From contig JACKAT010000037.1 of assembly GCA_020634935.1 (NCBI GenBank), positions 1-51,327 of the forward strand: 51,327 nt of DNA, given 5' to 3'. The notes beneath the pieces were generated by a model. It had not been told where the DNA came from. It ran no database searches and was given only the letters and a program-made list of their open reading frames with translations. Position 1 is the first letter of the stretch. Each line of letters starts with the position of its first letter. Source of the DNA: Anaerolineales bacterium (GTDB lineage: Bacteria; Chloroflexota; Anaerolineae; 4572-78; J111). This document shows, piece after piece, positions 40,905-50,097 of the stretch. The position numbers and the translations under genes are program-made.

Positions 40905-42233
40905 CTAGTTATTGCCAAAGGTTACGTTGGCTTCGCTGGTACACGTGGGAAAATCGGCTTCTGGAAAACAATCGTGGATATCGGTGGTTAACGCCGTCGG
41001 GTCGCTGCCCTCGATAACGACTTTGACCGTATTATTGTCGCCGCCGGGTTCGGCTGTTTGAGACCACGATCCAAAAACTCTGATATCGACCGCATTATTC
41101 TCGAAGGTATTGCCGGAAAGGTTGATTTTCACCTCGTTATTTGAGCTTTGTCTTTCTGCCAGCGGTAGGGGGCGATTTACCAGATTTCCCCCTTCAACTT
41201 TCAATCCAATTCCGGTATCGGTAATTTCATTGTTGACCAGATTGACCTTCACCTGGTTATTATTGGAGCCGGAAAACGGAACAGAGTTTTGGCCGCCCAC
41301 CACTCTTACATTGCCCAAGATGGCTGCGCCGCGAAAGATGTTTTGGGACGCTTCAACCGCTACTTTACTATTGGTCGTCGCGCCGGTTCCGCCGATAACC
41401 AGAAAATTGACAATCCCGTTATTAATGCTGGCGCTATGATGGACATTGCCCCGAACCTCGGCGTTGTTACCAGTGGGATGAAAGGCGCGTTCGTTCGATA
41501 CAAGTGACATACCAATGACAACATTGCCGGCGGCCAGATTCCCCTCTAATGTGGCCTGAGTCCCGGAACCCACATCTTGAACCTGGAAGCCCACAATATG
41601 ACGCGTCGAAGCCACCTTTCGGGCCGTGCCCTTAAAGGTGATCACGACGCCAGGTCTTTGGCTGCTATCAACCCAAAGTTGCTCAACCACGCCTTTATCT
41701 CTGACGATGATGAGCCCTTCGGCCTCACCCAGCGGCGCTGATGGCAGCAAGCTGCCGTCGATCTTGGCGCCCTCTACCAAGACGATGGGATCGTTATTGC
41801 TATCAACCATAGGGACACCGTTGGCATCCACGGCCATTTCCAAGGTGCTGCGCAAGGTTGTTTTCTCGCCCAGAACCAAGCGCCCGCCGAAAGGCTGGGC
41901 GGGATCGAGTTGGAAGACGCCTGGCTCCAGATTGATCTCAACGTTATTCCTGGGCGAACCGTTCTCGTCATAGACCGCATTGTACAAGGCGGCTACATCG
42001 CCACCCGGCACGGTGATGACCGGACCTTTGCTTGATTGAACCCCGCTAGCGGCCTGAGCAATTGGAGCGATGAATACGCCGGAGCCGGCCAAGAGCCAGC
42101 TGAGTAATAGTAGGGATATGATGACAACAATAGTGATTTTTGGGTGATTGAACCCCAGGGGGCCATCCTGATTAATAAGCATCAACGCGCCCTTTTGGCG
42201 TTGGTAAATGGCTTCTATCAACTTTATAGACAT
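40905..42233 (-). CDS. Exported right-handed beta-helix protein
   Basis: A 442-residue protein with a long cytoplasmic N-terminal tail, a strong signal segment (IVVIISLLLLSWLLAGSG, about 36-53) ending near AQAAS, and a mature domain of repeated short beta strands with Asn ladders: NNGIVNFLVIGG, NNNQVKVNLVNNEITDTGI, NNEVKINLSGNTFENNAVDI. This is the parallel beta-helix pattern of pectate-lyase-like and surface proteins. I see no catalytic residues, so enzyme activity is not claimed. AGGAG precedes the first ATG. Confidence 0.8.
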   Translation of the reverse strand: MSIKLIEAIYQRQKGALMLINQDGPLGFNHPKITIVVIISLLLLSWLLAGSGVFIAPIAQAASGVQSSKGPVITVPGGDVAALYNAVYDENGSPRNNVEINLEPGVFQLDPAQPFGGRLVLGEKTTLRSTLEMAVDANGVPMVDSNNDPIVLVEGAKIDGSLLPSAPLGEAEGLIIVRDKGVVEQLWVDSSQRPGVVITFKGTARKVASTRHIVGFQVQDVGSGTQATLEGNLAAGNVVIGMSLVSNERAFHPTGNNAEVRGNVHHSASINNGIVNFLVIGGTGATTNSKVAVEASQNIFRGAAILGNVRVVGGQNSVPFSGSNNNQVKVNLVNNEITDTGIGLKVEGGNLVNRPLPLAERQSSNNEVKINLSGNTFENNAVDIRVFGSWSQTAEPGGDNNTVKVVIEGSDPTALTTDIHDCFPEADFPTCTSEANVTFGNN

Positions 42234-42283
42234 TTTTATTTCTCCTATTATCTTTTAGGTATAAATGAGCGAAGTTTTCATCC

Positions 42284-43446
42284 CTACGGTGAGTTGGGTA
42301 TAATAAAAATAGGCAAGTGGTCAGAGTTGAACCCAACAAAGACATCCTGCATTGGCGCACCGAGATCGAGGTTTGCGGCGTCGTTGTGGAATTCTATCTC
42401 GATAACCTCCGGTGTCGCCTGGGCCAGTGGCTCCAACTCTAGCATCGTGACCGGGCTGGCGTTTGGTGGAATAGGCGTCCAGGTCAGCTCGACAGTGGCT
42501 GCGCGGTCAGTGAAGGCTTGACAGGTGGGCGCCTCGTCGGTGATGGTATACAGCGCTCGCTCCGGGCCGGTAAAGTCACCTGATAAGTGGGTGCAGGCGA
42601 AGCCCACCACATCCTCAAGGTTCGTTCGCCAGGTGTAGGCCGTTTGGGTGTCGCCGGTGAGGACAGACTGGCCGTCGGCTGAAAAGCCCACGTACAGCAG
42701 CGGGGAGAGGTGGCCCACAAAGTAGCGCACCATTTGACCGGTTTGCGCCGCCCACAATCGGGCCGTCTGGTCGGCGCTGCCGGTCAGGACATAGCGGCCA
42801 TCCGGCGAAAAAGCGACTTGATTCACCTGGTCGGTGTGGCCCACAAATTGGGCCACTGCTTGGCCCGTTTCGGCCGCCCACAGCCGGGCGGTGTTATCCT
42901 GGCTGCCGGTCAGGATGTAGCGCCCGTCAGGGGAAAAGGCAACAGAGAGGATCGGCCCGGTGTGACCGCTAAACGGATGGAGTTCCTGGCCGGTCTCCGT
43001 ATCCCACAGCCGGGCGGTGTTATCCTGGCTGCCGGTCAGCACGTGGCGTCCGTCCGTCGAAAAAGCAACACTGAGGACAGGCCCATTGTGACCGCTAAAT
43101 TGATGGACTTCCCGGCCGGTCTCCGTATCCCACAGCCGGGCGGTGTTATCCTCACTACCGGTCAGGACGTAGCGTCCGTCGGGGGCAAAGGCAACATCCC
43201 AGATAGGACCCGTATGGCCGGTGAACAGATGGACCGTCTGGCCGGTCGCCGCCGCCCACAGCCGGGCCATATTGTCGCCGCTGCCGGTGACGACATAATC
43301 ACCGGCGGGGGAGAGGGCCTGGGCATTGATCGGGCCGAGGTCAAGGGCGAACTCGCGCACAAGCTCACCCTGCTGAATATCCCAGAGCCGGATGACCCCG
43401 ACTCCCACCGTCTGATGACCGGCCAGGACATAGCGGCCATCAGGGG
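42284..43446 (-). pseudogene. WD40 repeats: 3' part of the XRE-kinase-WD40 gene, out of frame
   Basis: This frame opens just inside the end of the upstream ORF and continues its WD40 propeller: LAPDGRYVLAGHQT, then repeats of the form FSPDGRYVLTGS(Q/E)DNTARLWD, and ends with a short domain containing VELTWTPIPPNA and GFNSDHLPIFIIP. Adding one G to the GGGGG run near 43465 joins the two parts as EAGGLYTRLAPDGRYVLAG. It has no ribosome site of its own, so it is either dead, expressed by frameshifting, or the frameshift is a sequencing error. Confidence 0.75.
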
Positions 43447-46400
43447 CTAAGCGGGTGTATAACCCCCGGCCTCTTTCGCGCTAGAGATAATCCGCAAGGT
43501 CTGCGGTTCGGTTTCATCCCCTACCGCCCATAACCGGGCCGTTCGATCAAAACTGCCGGTAAGCACATGCCGGCCGTCTGGCGAGAACGCCACCGGGCCG
43601 ACGCCCCCGCCGTGACCGATAAATTGGCGCACTTCGTGGCTGGTCGTCACATCCCATAGCCGGGCCGTTTTGTCTGCGCTGCCGGTGAGGATGTAGCGGC
43701 CATCGGGGGAGAAAGCCCCATCAAAGACATTATCGGTGTGGCCGACAAATCGGCGCAATTCCAACCCGGTTTGCACGTCCCACAGCCGGGCCGTCCGGTC
43801 AAAATCGCCTGTGACCATCGTTTGACCGTTGGGCGAGAAAGCGCTGCCCGTCAGGCCGCCGGCGTGGCCGGTAAATTGGCGCAGTTCCCGGCCGGTCTGC
43901 GGGTCCCATAACCGGGCTGTCCCGTCGGCGCTGCCGGTCAGGACGGTTCGAGCATCCGGGGAGAAAATGGCCGCATTCACCAGACCGGTGTGGCCGACGA
44001 ACTGGACCCGCTCTTGGCCGGTTTGGGCCTCCCACAGCCGGGCGGTATTATCATCACTCGCCGTGAGAACGTAGCGGCCATCGGCGGAGAAGGTCACGTT
44101 TCGCACCCGGTCGGTGTGGCCCCGATATTGCTGCTGGGTAAACCCTCGTGATAGAGCTGTCAATAGGGCCGCATCGGCCTCGGGGGAGTAGCCGAGTTGC
44201 AAGCTGCGCAGGGCCAGCCGGGCCGGCAGGTCGCCCCCCTCGCCATTGTCCAGGGCAATCTGGGCTTGAGCGGCCAGCCGGATGCGTTCGGCGGTGGTGA
44301 AGTTGTTCTGGGCCGTATTCCGCTGGGTGAGGGCAAACCAGGCCGCGCCGATAGCCGCCGCCAGAAAGAGGGCCAGCCCCGCCGCCAGCCAGCGGAAGCG
44401 CCGGGCGGCTTGTTTTTCCGTTGCGGCTAACTTTTGGGCGGTTTCTAGCTCGCGTTTTTGGCGGGTTTTTTCCTCAGCCTGCCGGGCTCGCCGGTTGGCC
44501 AGACTGGTCTTCAAAAAGTTCCGCTCGTCATAGGTCAGGGCCAGTTCCGTACTGGTCGCCCAGCCCTCGAATTGGTTGAGGCGTCCTCCCCGTAACAAGA
44601 AACCCGGATCGCGATTGGCCTGGGTCCATTCGGTCGCGGCCACAGCCAGGAGCCGTTGCAAGCGCACGTCGGTCCGGCTGGCGTTCAGCCATTCTCGCAG
44701 CCGCCGCCATTCGCGGAGTAAGGCTTCGTGCGCGACTTCGACAGTCGGTTCCCGCGTCACCGGGTCATGGTCAAAGGTCAAGAGGCGGTACCGGCCAAAG
44801 CGATCCATCACCTGACCCATGACCGTTGACTGCTGGCTGCTGACAGCCGCTGGTTGGCCGTTAGCGTTGCCGTTCATCACTTCTCGTTCATCGGCCATCG
44901 CCGGGCCGGTTAAGGCTTCCAATTCCGCACGCAACACCCGTCGCCGGGTATCCTCTGTACCCTCGCCCAATGTGACCAGGCGCAAGAAAAGTTGACGGGC
45001 CGCTGCCTGCCCCGCTTCATCTAAGTGGGTGTACAACTCCTCGGCCCGGCGGGCCAGCGCGCCCAGGACGCCGCCGCTGGCCTGATAAGCGGCCAGAGTC
45101 AGCTTGCGCCCCTCGCGCCGCTCAAAGAGTTCGGTTAGGGCGTATTGCAGCAGGGGCAGCATCCCCGGCTGGTTGCCGATGTCATCGATGATGGTCGAGA
45201 CCAGTCCCGGCTCCAGGGCTAACCCGGCGCGCCGGGTGGGGCCGGTAATGGCTTGCTCCAACTCGTCGGGGGTCAGGGGCAGGACAAACTCGGTTTGCTG
45301 CCGGACCAGTTCGCCAAAATCCACATATTGCAGCGGTCGGTCGGTGAAGTCGGCCCGGAGGGTGATGACCACCCGCAACCGGCTGCGCGGGTCAAGCACG
45401 GCCGTGACCAGACTATCCAAAAAGTGGTGACGGACGTCTTCACCGGTCACCAGCGTAAACATCTCCTCGAATTGGTCAATGATCAAAACTAGCTCGACGT
45501 CCTCACCGGCGGGCAGAATACGATGGACGGCTCGCAGCAGGCCCCGTTCGTCCTCGCGCAGTTGGGCCAGCAGGCTGACCGGTGGGTTGACGGCCACTCG
45601 CAGCAGGGCCGTCTCCAACTCCTCCAACGGGTAGGTCCCCGGGGTCATCTCCACCAGAAACCAGTTGTCCGAACCGGGCAAGCCGCCCTGCCGCAAGGCG
45701 GGCATCAAGCCGGCTTTGACCACCGAGGATTTGCCGCTGCCGCTCGGCCCCACCACGGCCAAAAAGCGGCTCAGGTCGCTCTCCTCGGCCAGCCGCACCA
45801 AGAGGGCCTGGATGAGGGTATTCCGGCCAAAAAAATCATTGGCATCGGCCTCGCCGAAAGCGCGCAGGCCTTTGTAGGGATTCTCTAAATCGGGCAGTTC
45901 AATCATGGCCGCAATGTGGGGCGGGGTGATGCTGTCCGGGCGATTGTCGGTGCTGTCGGCGATGGTGCTTTCCGGTTTCATCGCCTGCCGGAGATCGGCT
46001 AGCATATGTAAAATATCGGGGTAGCGCTCCAGCGGGCCTTGCTTGAGCCGGGTATCCAAACTGCCGCCGCGCAGAAACCGCATAACCAGGTAAGCCACCC
46101 CCGGCTCGCGCCAGTAGTCATACAGGGGGACAATGTGGGGATGCTCCAGCCGGGCCACCAGTTGGGCCTCGGCCTCGAAGCGACGGATGAATTCAGGCTG
46201 GTTGGCATACTTGGGCAGAATAATCTTGATGGCCACGTCCCGCTCGACCGTGGCCTGAACTGCCCGATAGACCGCGCCGTAACCCCCTTCACCGATGCGT
46301 TCGCCCAACTCAAAGCCCTTAATGGATCGCCCGCTGAGGTCTTTCCGCCCAATTTCTTCTGGAGCCGGCGGCAGCGGGGGAATCGGGCTGGGGTTTCGTT

Positions 46401-46623
46401 CCTGGCGAGCCAGACGAACAAACACCAGTTGTTCGGCCTCCGGTATTTGCAGCGCCAAGGCCAACTGCTCGGCCATTTGGGTCGAGGGACGGAGGGCGTT
46501 GTACTCAATTTTGCGGAGCGTCACCGGGGCGCAGCCTACCCGACCGGCCAGTTCGGTTTGGGTGAGTCCCAAGGCCTTGCGCCGTTCCTTGACAATGTGA
46601 CCAAACGATGGCCTTTGGTTCAT
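43447..46623 (-). CDS. XRE-HTH / protein kinase N-lobe / nSTAND ATPase / WD40 protein, kinase C-lobe deleted
   Basis: A 1058-residue protein. An XRE HTH (FGHIVKERRKALGLTQTELA) is followed by a Ser/Thr kinase N-lobe: GERIGEGGYGAVYRA (P-loop), VAIKII (Lys) and EAQLVARLEHPHIVPLYDYW. After LKQGPLE the sequence jumps to RYPDILHMLADLRQA, the last kinase helix; the C-lobe with HRD and DFG (~160 residues) is missing, so kinase activity is impossible. Then an nSTAND1 ATPase: NPYKGLRAFGEADANDFFGR, Walker A VGPSGSGKSS and LIIDQFEEMFT, one membrane helix near 735-760 and WD40 repeats. It ends prematurely at 43447 through a frameshift. Confidence 0.85.
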   Translation of the reverse strand: MNQRPSFGHIVKERRKALGLTQTELAGRVGCAPVTLRKIEYNALRPSTQMAEQLALALQIPEAEQLVFVRLARQERNPSPIPPLPPAPEEIGRKDLSGRSIKGFELGERIGEGGYGAVYRAVQATVERDVAIKIILPKYANQPEFIRRFEAEAQLVARLEHPHIVPLYDYWREPGVAYLVMRFLRGGSLDTRLKQGPLERYPDILHMLADLRQAMKPESTIADSTDNRPDSITPPHIAAMIELPDLENPYKGLRAFGEADANDFFGRNTLIQALLVRLAEESDLSRFLAVVGPSGSGKSSVVKAGLMPALRQGGLPGSDNWFLVEMTPGTYPLEELETALLRVAVNPPVSLLAQLREDERGLLRAVHRILPAGEDVELVLIIDQFEEMFTLVTGEDVRHHFLDSLVTAVLDPRSRLRVVITLRADFTDRPLQYVDFGELVRQQTEFVLPLTPDELEQAITGPTRRAGLALEPGLVSTIIDDIGNQPGMLPLLQYALTELFERREGRKLTLAAYQASGGVLGALARRAEELYTHLDEAGQAAARQLFLRLVTLGEGTEDTRRRVLRAELEALTGPAMADEREVMNGNANGQPAAVSSQQSTVMGQVMDRFGRYRLLTFDHDPVTREPTVEVAHEALLREWRRLREWLNASRTDVRLQRLLAVAATEWTQANRDPGFLLRGGRLNQFEGWATSTELALTYDERNFLKTSLANRRARQAEEKTRQKRELETAQKLAATEKQAARRFRWLAAGLALFLAAAIGAAWFALTQRNTAQNNFTTAERIRLAAQAQIALDNGEGGDLPARLALRSLQLGYSPEADAALLTALSRGFTQQQYRGHTDRVRNVTFSADGRYVLTASDDNTARLWEAQTGQERVQFVGHTGLVNAAIFSPDARTVLTGSADGTARLWDPQTGRELRQFTGHAGGLTGSAFSPNGQTMVTGDFDRTARLWDVQTGLELRRFVGHTDNVFDGAFSPDGRYILTGSADKTARLWDVTTSHEVRQFIGHGGGVGPVAFSPDGRHVLTGSFDRTARLWAVGDETEPQTLRIISSAKEAGGYTPA

Positions 46624-46645
46624 CGGACCTCTCCTCTGAAAATGG

Positions 46646-46722
46646 GTTTGTAGGACAAACTTAAGTTTGTCCTACGGAATTTTCATTGTCGTTGCTGTAC
46701 CGAGGTTCTGTCGCACTCCTTA
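46646..46722. repeat. GTAGGACAAAC palindromic dispersed repeat, copy 2
   Basis: A perfect 26-bp palindrome at 46650-46675, identical to that at 4769-4794, with the same trailing sequence up to CTGTCGC and CTCCTT. It is immediately upstream of the kinase-WD40 start. Confidence 0.85.
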
Positions 46723-46736
46723 GAAAATACAGACCT

Positions 46737-46794
46737 GGAGCGTCAAAGTTTACTTTGACCTCACTGTGAATGACAAAGCAAGCTTTGTCGCTCC
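46737..46794. repeat. GGAGCG...CGCTCC palindromic repeat, copy 2
   Basis: GGAGCGTCAAAGTTTACTTTGA and GACAAAGCAAGCTTTGTC-GCTCC form nested inverted repeats. Same family as 3409-3466 and 50537-50597. The rest of the gap up to 47151 holds a fragment of the 130-bp element and no credible gene. Confidence 0.8.
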
Positions 46795-47045
46795 GCTATA
46801 TTTTTATTCTCGATGTCATCCCAAAAGGGACGGTTTGGCTCTTTTGATTCAGGAAGGTTGGAGATTGGCGGCTTGGTGAATGAGGGAACATGGGTGACGA
46901 AGACGTTATTCTACAATCCTTCGACTTGGCTCAGGTCAGGTCTCTCGTCGTCTGATTTCAATCTTGAGATGCCATCTATTCTAACAGAAGTTAGTGGCGT
47001 TTTTCAAGGGGATCGACCGTTTATATCACTTTTTATATCACTTTC

Positions 47046-47080
47046 AGGACTTACGCAGTTCTAGGGGGGACAGTCACTTG
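47046..47080. mobile_element. 130-bp inverted-repeat element, fragment I
   Basis: AGGACTTACGCAGTTCTAGG and GGACAGTCACTTG are one end of the element; the other end is absent. Confidence 0.65.
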
Positions 47081-47151
47081 AGCAGACTAAATCATCCTGA
47101 GTGATTGGAATATAGTGAAAGTTGCATTGAGTGGGTTGGGTTGGGGCAGAG

Positions 47152-47483
47152 CTACTCGTGAGCCTTAATTGCTCTGACAAGTTCAAAGATGCGTTTTTGT
47201 TCGGCAGGTGATAGGTTTTCCTGGCGGACTTTATCGTAAACGGTGATGAGCCATACCTTGTTTTCAGCAGATAAGAAGTAGTAAATCACCCGATACCCGC
47301 CCCGTTTCCCTTGACCTTCATCCGGGCCTTTCGAGCACCGCCCGTACCAGGGATAATCGGATGATCCTCAGCTTCTAAATTCTGTAAAAAGGTTTCAAGG
47401 TCACGGCGCAAGGCCGGATTGCGCCTGCCCAATGATTTCAAGTTGCGGTTAAACCAGTCGGTGAAAATAAAGTGGTAACGCAT
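47152..47483 (-). pseudogene. RelE/ParE-like toxin with a single-base frameshift
   Basis: The first frame gives FTDWFNRNLKSLGRRNPALR and ARKARMKVKG; the next frame continues RGGYRVIYYFLSAENKVW, LITVYDKVRQENLSPAEQ and a helical end to the stop at 47152. Together they make a ~110-residue RelE/ParE-type toxin with the usual RVIYY strand. One base is missing near 47320, by a short A and G run. It starts in the TAATG overlap with the antitoxin gene. Confidence 0.7.
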
Positions 47484-47722
47484 TATGTGTCACCAAATAT
47501 AGTATCCAGATGGTCGGCTAGTTCCTGTTCAGTATTAACTTCGGTGACCCGTCCTAACTGAACATCTTGCAGTCCGGCTATCAAATGCTCACCCAAGCTC
47601 AATCCTTCCGGAGCAACGTCGTCTAGAACCACTACCAACAACATGCTGTTTTCAGGTAACGTTGCTGCTTCAAGTAACTCAATCTTGCCCTGGCGAACCG
47701 TAGCTTTTAGGGTTGAATACAT
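47483..47722 (-). CDS. Antitoxin-like small protein (79 aa)
   Basis: A 79-residue protein, YSTLKATVRQGKIELLEAA at the start (a short strand-loop often seen in antitoxin N-termini) and an acidic C-terminus (VNTEQELADHLDTIFGDT) suited to neutralising a basic toxin. The stop overlaps the RelE-like start by one base, supporting a toxin-antitoxin unit. The family is not identified more precisely. Confidence 0.65.
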   Translation of the reverse strand: MYSTLKATVRQGKIELLEAATLPENSMLLVVVLDDVAPEGLSLGEHLIAGLQDVQLGRVTEVNTEQELADHLDTIFGDT

Positions 47723-47864
47723 TTCTTCTACTCCTGGCTATTTGGGATTGAATTTATGAAAGTATACCTCAAAACGCTATCACAAGGAAGCCCCTTCATT
47801 GCCCGGACATTCCTCCGTGTACAAAGAGGAAGACACACAGTTTGACCGTCATTCTATAGAACTT

Positions 47865-48782
47865 TTATTCACCGCCCTGCTTCGACCCCAAAAACTCTCC
47901 CGCCGCCAGCACCGCCCCGCCGACAATAAAGACGCAGGCCAGCCCCAGCCCCCAGGTCGCTTCGGCTAACCCAAAGCCGATTAACAGCAGCGTCGACAAC
48001 AGCGGCGCGGCGTAGGAGAACGCCCCCAGCACCTTGATGTTGCCCCGTTTAACCCCGTAATCCCAAGTGAAGAAGGCCGCGCCGACCGGCCCCAATCCGA
48101 GCAGCCCAATCGCCGGCCATTCCAGGCCGGTGGGCCAGACGGTTGGCTCAAAGAGCAGGTGGCAGATCAAGGCCAGCAGCGCCGTGACCCCACAAAAGCC
48201 GCCCACGGCATCGGTCGGCACGGCGCCGAATCGGCGCGACAAGACCGAGTAGGTTGACCAGGTCAAGGCGCAGACCAACGCCGCCACATAGCCCAACGTG
48301 TATTGGCTGTCGAAGCTAAGCGACTGCCCTTTGGTCACCAACAAGCCCGCGCCGACAAAACCGGCCAGCGCGCCCACGATGTGAAACCAGCGCAGCCGCT
48401 CGCCGGGCAGCAGCGCCGAGAAGACCACGATCAACAGCGGCCACAAATAGGCAATCAGGCTGGCCTCGACCGCCGGGGCGTGGCGCAGGGCCATAAAATA
48501 GAAGAAGTGGTAGCCGAACAGCCCGGCCACACCCAACAGCCAAACCGAGGCCGGCAGCTTGAGATTGTGCCAGATGTTGTCCCCCTTGCGCCACCACAGC
48601 CCCAACCCGATCAAAAAGGCAATGGCGAACGACATCGCCGTCAGTTGAAACGGTGGAATCGCGCCGCTGAGCGCGGTCAACAGGGCCAGCGTGGCCCACA
48701 TTAGCACAGCCGTCGAGCCGATGAGGGTGGGTTTGAGCTGGTCGGGTTGGTTTTGAACAAGGACTTTGCTTTGGATGGTCAT
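47865..48782 (-). CDS. EamA/DMT-family exporter (YddG-like)
   Basis: A 305-residue, ten-helix drug/metabolite transporter with two EamA halves. It resembles YddG-type amino-acid exporters: STAVLMWATLALLTALSG at the start, HAPAVEASLIAYLWPLLIVVFSALLPGE in the first half and LGPVGAAFFTWDYGVKRGNI in the second. YddG exports aromatic amino acids and related compounds; substrate here not proven. An AraC-type regulator lies 357 bp upstream on the same strand. Confidence 0.85.
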   Translation of the reverse strand: MTIQSKVLVQNQPDQLKPTLIGSTAVLMWATLALLTALSGAIPPFQLTAMSFAIAFLIGLGLWWRKGDNIWHNLKLPASVWLLGVAGLFGYHFFYFMALRHAPAVEASLIAYLWPLLIVVFSALLPGERLRWFHIVGALAGFVGAGLLVTKGQSLSFDSQYTLGYVAALVCALTWSTYSVLSRRFGAVPTDAVGGFCGVTALLALICHLLFEPTVWPTGLEWPAIGLLGLGPVGAAFFTWDYGVKRGNIKVLGAFSYAAPLLSTLLLIGFGLAEATWGLGLACVFIVGGAVLAAGEFLGSKQGGE

Positions 48783-48921
48783 TTGATGCTCCTGGGATGA
48801 AACAATGTTGAGATAATGGTGAATGGTGAATAATTAACAATTAATGGTGAATGAATAACAGACTCATCGGACAATAGAGATCGATATGAGTAGGCTGAGT
48901 TCGATAATTAAAGTCCCGTAT

Positions 48922-49077
48922 GTCATTTCGTAGCCAAAGGCGCAGAAATCCCTCAGACATTTCAAGTGATGAAGCCTACGCCGGGAAAAATGAGCGTTGT
49001 TGCTTCAAATTTGCCCAACCGGACATCTCTTCAGGTCTATTGTCACAGGGATTTCTCCGCTACGCTACGAAATGACA
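48922..49077. repeat. CATTTCG-type dispersed inverted repeat, copy 3 (composite)
   Basis: Arms TGTCATTTCGTAGCC / GCTACGAAATGACA and CAGAAATCCCT / AGGGATTTCTCCGC enclose a segment related, in reverse orientation, to the inner part of copy 2. The gap 48783-49139 otherwise has only a short AATGGTGAATG microsatellite near 48818. Confidence 0.8.
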
Positions 49078-49139
49078 TAGGAATGATTTTCTATAGTTTA
49101 AGACATCAAAAGAGTAATTGCTTAACCGATCTTCGGCGG

Positions 49140-49874
49140 TTACTTAGCCGAATTTCGGCTCTGGCGGCGGAAGGCCGAAGGGGAGAGTTGCTCGTACTGC
49201 CGGAAGAGGCGCACCAGCGAGGCGTGATGCTCGTAGCCAACCTGCTGGGCGATTTGGACAATCGGCAGGTCGGTTTGGGTTAGCAAGGTTTTGGCTTCTT
49301 GGAGCCGCAGGTGGTGCAGATAGCGCTTAACCGTCTGGCCGGTCTCGTGCTTGAACCACTCGCAGAAGTAGGTGGGGTTGAACCCTTCCAGGTCGGCCAG
49401 CGTGGCCAGGTCGAGCGGCTCGGTGAAGTAGCGGTGGATATATTCAATCGAGCGCGGCGTCTCGGCGGTGGTGAGCAGGCTGTGGTAGGCATATTGGAAC
49501 AGGTGGGTCAGCGGGTGAGTGCTGGCCGGCCGGTCGCTGACTTCGTGGAGCAGCAGGGCGCGGAGGGCCTGCCAGCGCTCGTCGAATGACACACTCAGGC
49601 CGCCGGCCAACCTGCTCGACGCCGCAGCCGGCGCTACTCTGCCCGGTACGTCGAGCACTAGAAAGCGGTTGTTGGTGTGGGCATAAAAGGTGTGGCGGCA
49701 GTCGGGCGGCAGGAAGAAGACCCGCGCCTCGTTGAGATCAAACTGGTAGCGCGGCGTCTCGATATGCATCGCGCCTTGCAACGGGATGATCAACTGAGCG
49801 TAGTCGTGGGTGTGGGTATCGGCTACGCCGGAGTAGGTGCGTTGTTCGCCTAGAATGTTCGTCAGGCTGCTCAT
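49140..49874 (-). CDS. AraC-family regulator with cupin sensor domain
   Basis: A 244-residue regulator. The N-terminal cupin includes HTHDYAQLIIPLQGAMHIET and VFFLPPDCRHTFYA. The C-terminal AraC double HTH shows LHHLRLQEAKTLLTQTDLPI, QIAQQVGYEHHASLVRLFRQ and LSPSAFRR. It is placed between two EamA transporter genes (47865 and 50098), so control of one or both is likely (inference). The effector is unknown. Confidence 0.9.
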   Translation of the reverse strand: MSSLTNILGEQRTYSGVADTHTHDYAQLIIPLQGAMHIETPRYQFDLNEARVFFLPPDCRHTFYAHTNNRFLVLDVPGRVAPAAASSRLAGGLSVSFDERWQALRALLLHEVSDRPASTHPLTHLFQYAYHSLLTTAETPRSIEYIHRYFTEPLDLATLADLEGFNPTYFCEWFKHETGQTVKRYLHHLRLQEAKTLLTQTDLPIVQIAQQVGYEHHASLVRLFRQYEQLSPSAFRRQSRNSAK

Positions 49875-50024
49875 CAGTCTACCTTAGGGTTTATGACAGA
49901 TGCGGATATAATAGCATCGCGGCGCGATGGGTCAACTTTGATAGCGAAGACATCGATCAAAGCCTTGCTAGAATGGTCCAGCGAAGCCCGCTTTGGGCAA
50001 CCGGACCGCAGACGGTAGATGGTA

Positions 50025-50065
50025 GACCGCCAAAAAACAGATCGAACTTGGTCGCTTTGGCGGTC
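50025..50065. promoter_or_regulatory. Inverted repeat in the leader of the small EamA gene
   Basis: GACCGCCAAA (50025-50034) and TTTGGCGGTC (50056-50065) are perfect 10-bp arms with a 21-nt spacer, ending 32 bp before the start codon. It could be an operator or a leader hairpin. Confidence 0.45.
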
Positions 50066-50097
50066 AGGGGTAAGATACCCTATTAAAGGAGATAATT

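Noticed and set aside
46813..47064. 83-codon open frame in the gap before the toxin gene
   Set aside because: It runs through repeat-like sequence, including a TTCGACTTGGCTCAGG unit and part of the 130-bp element.
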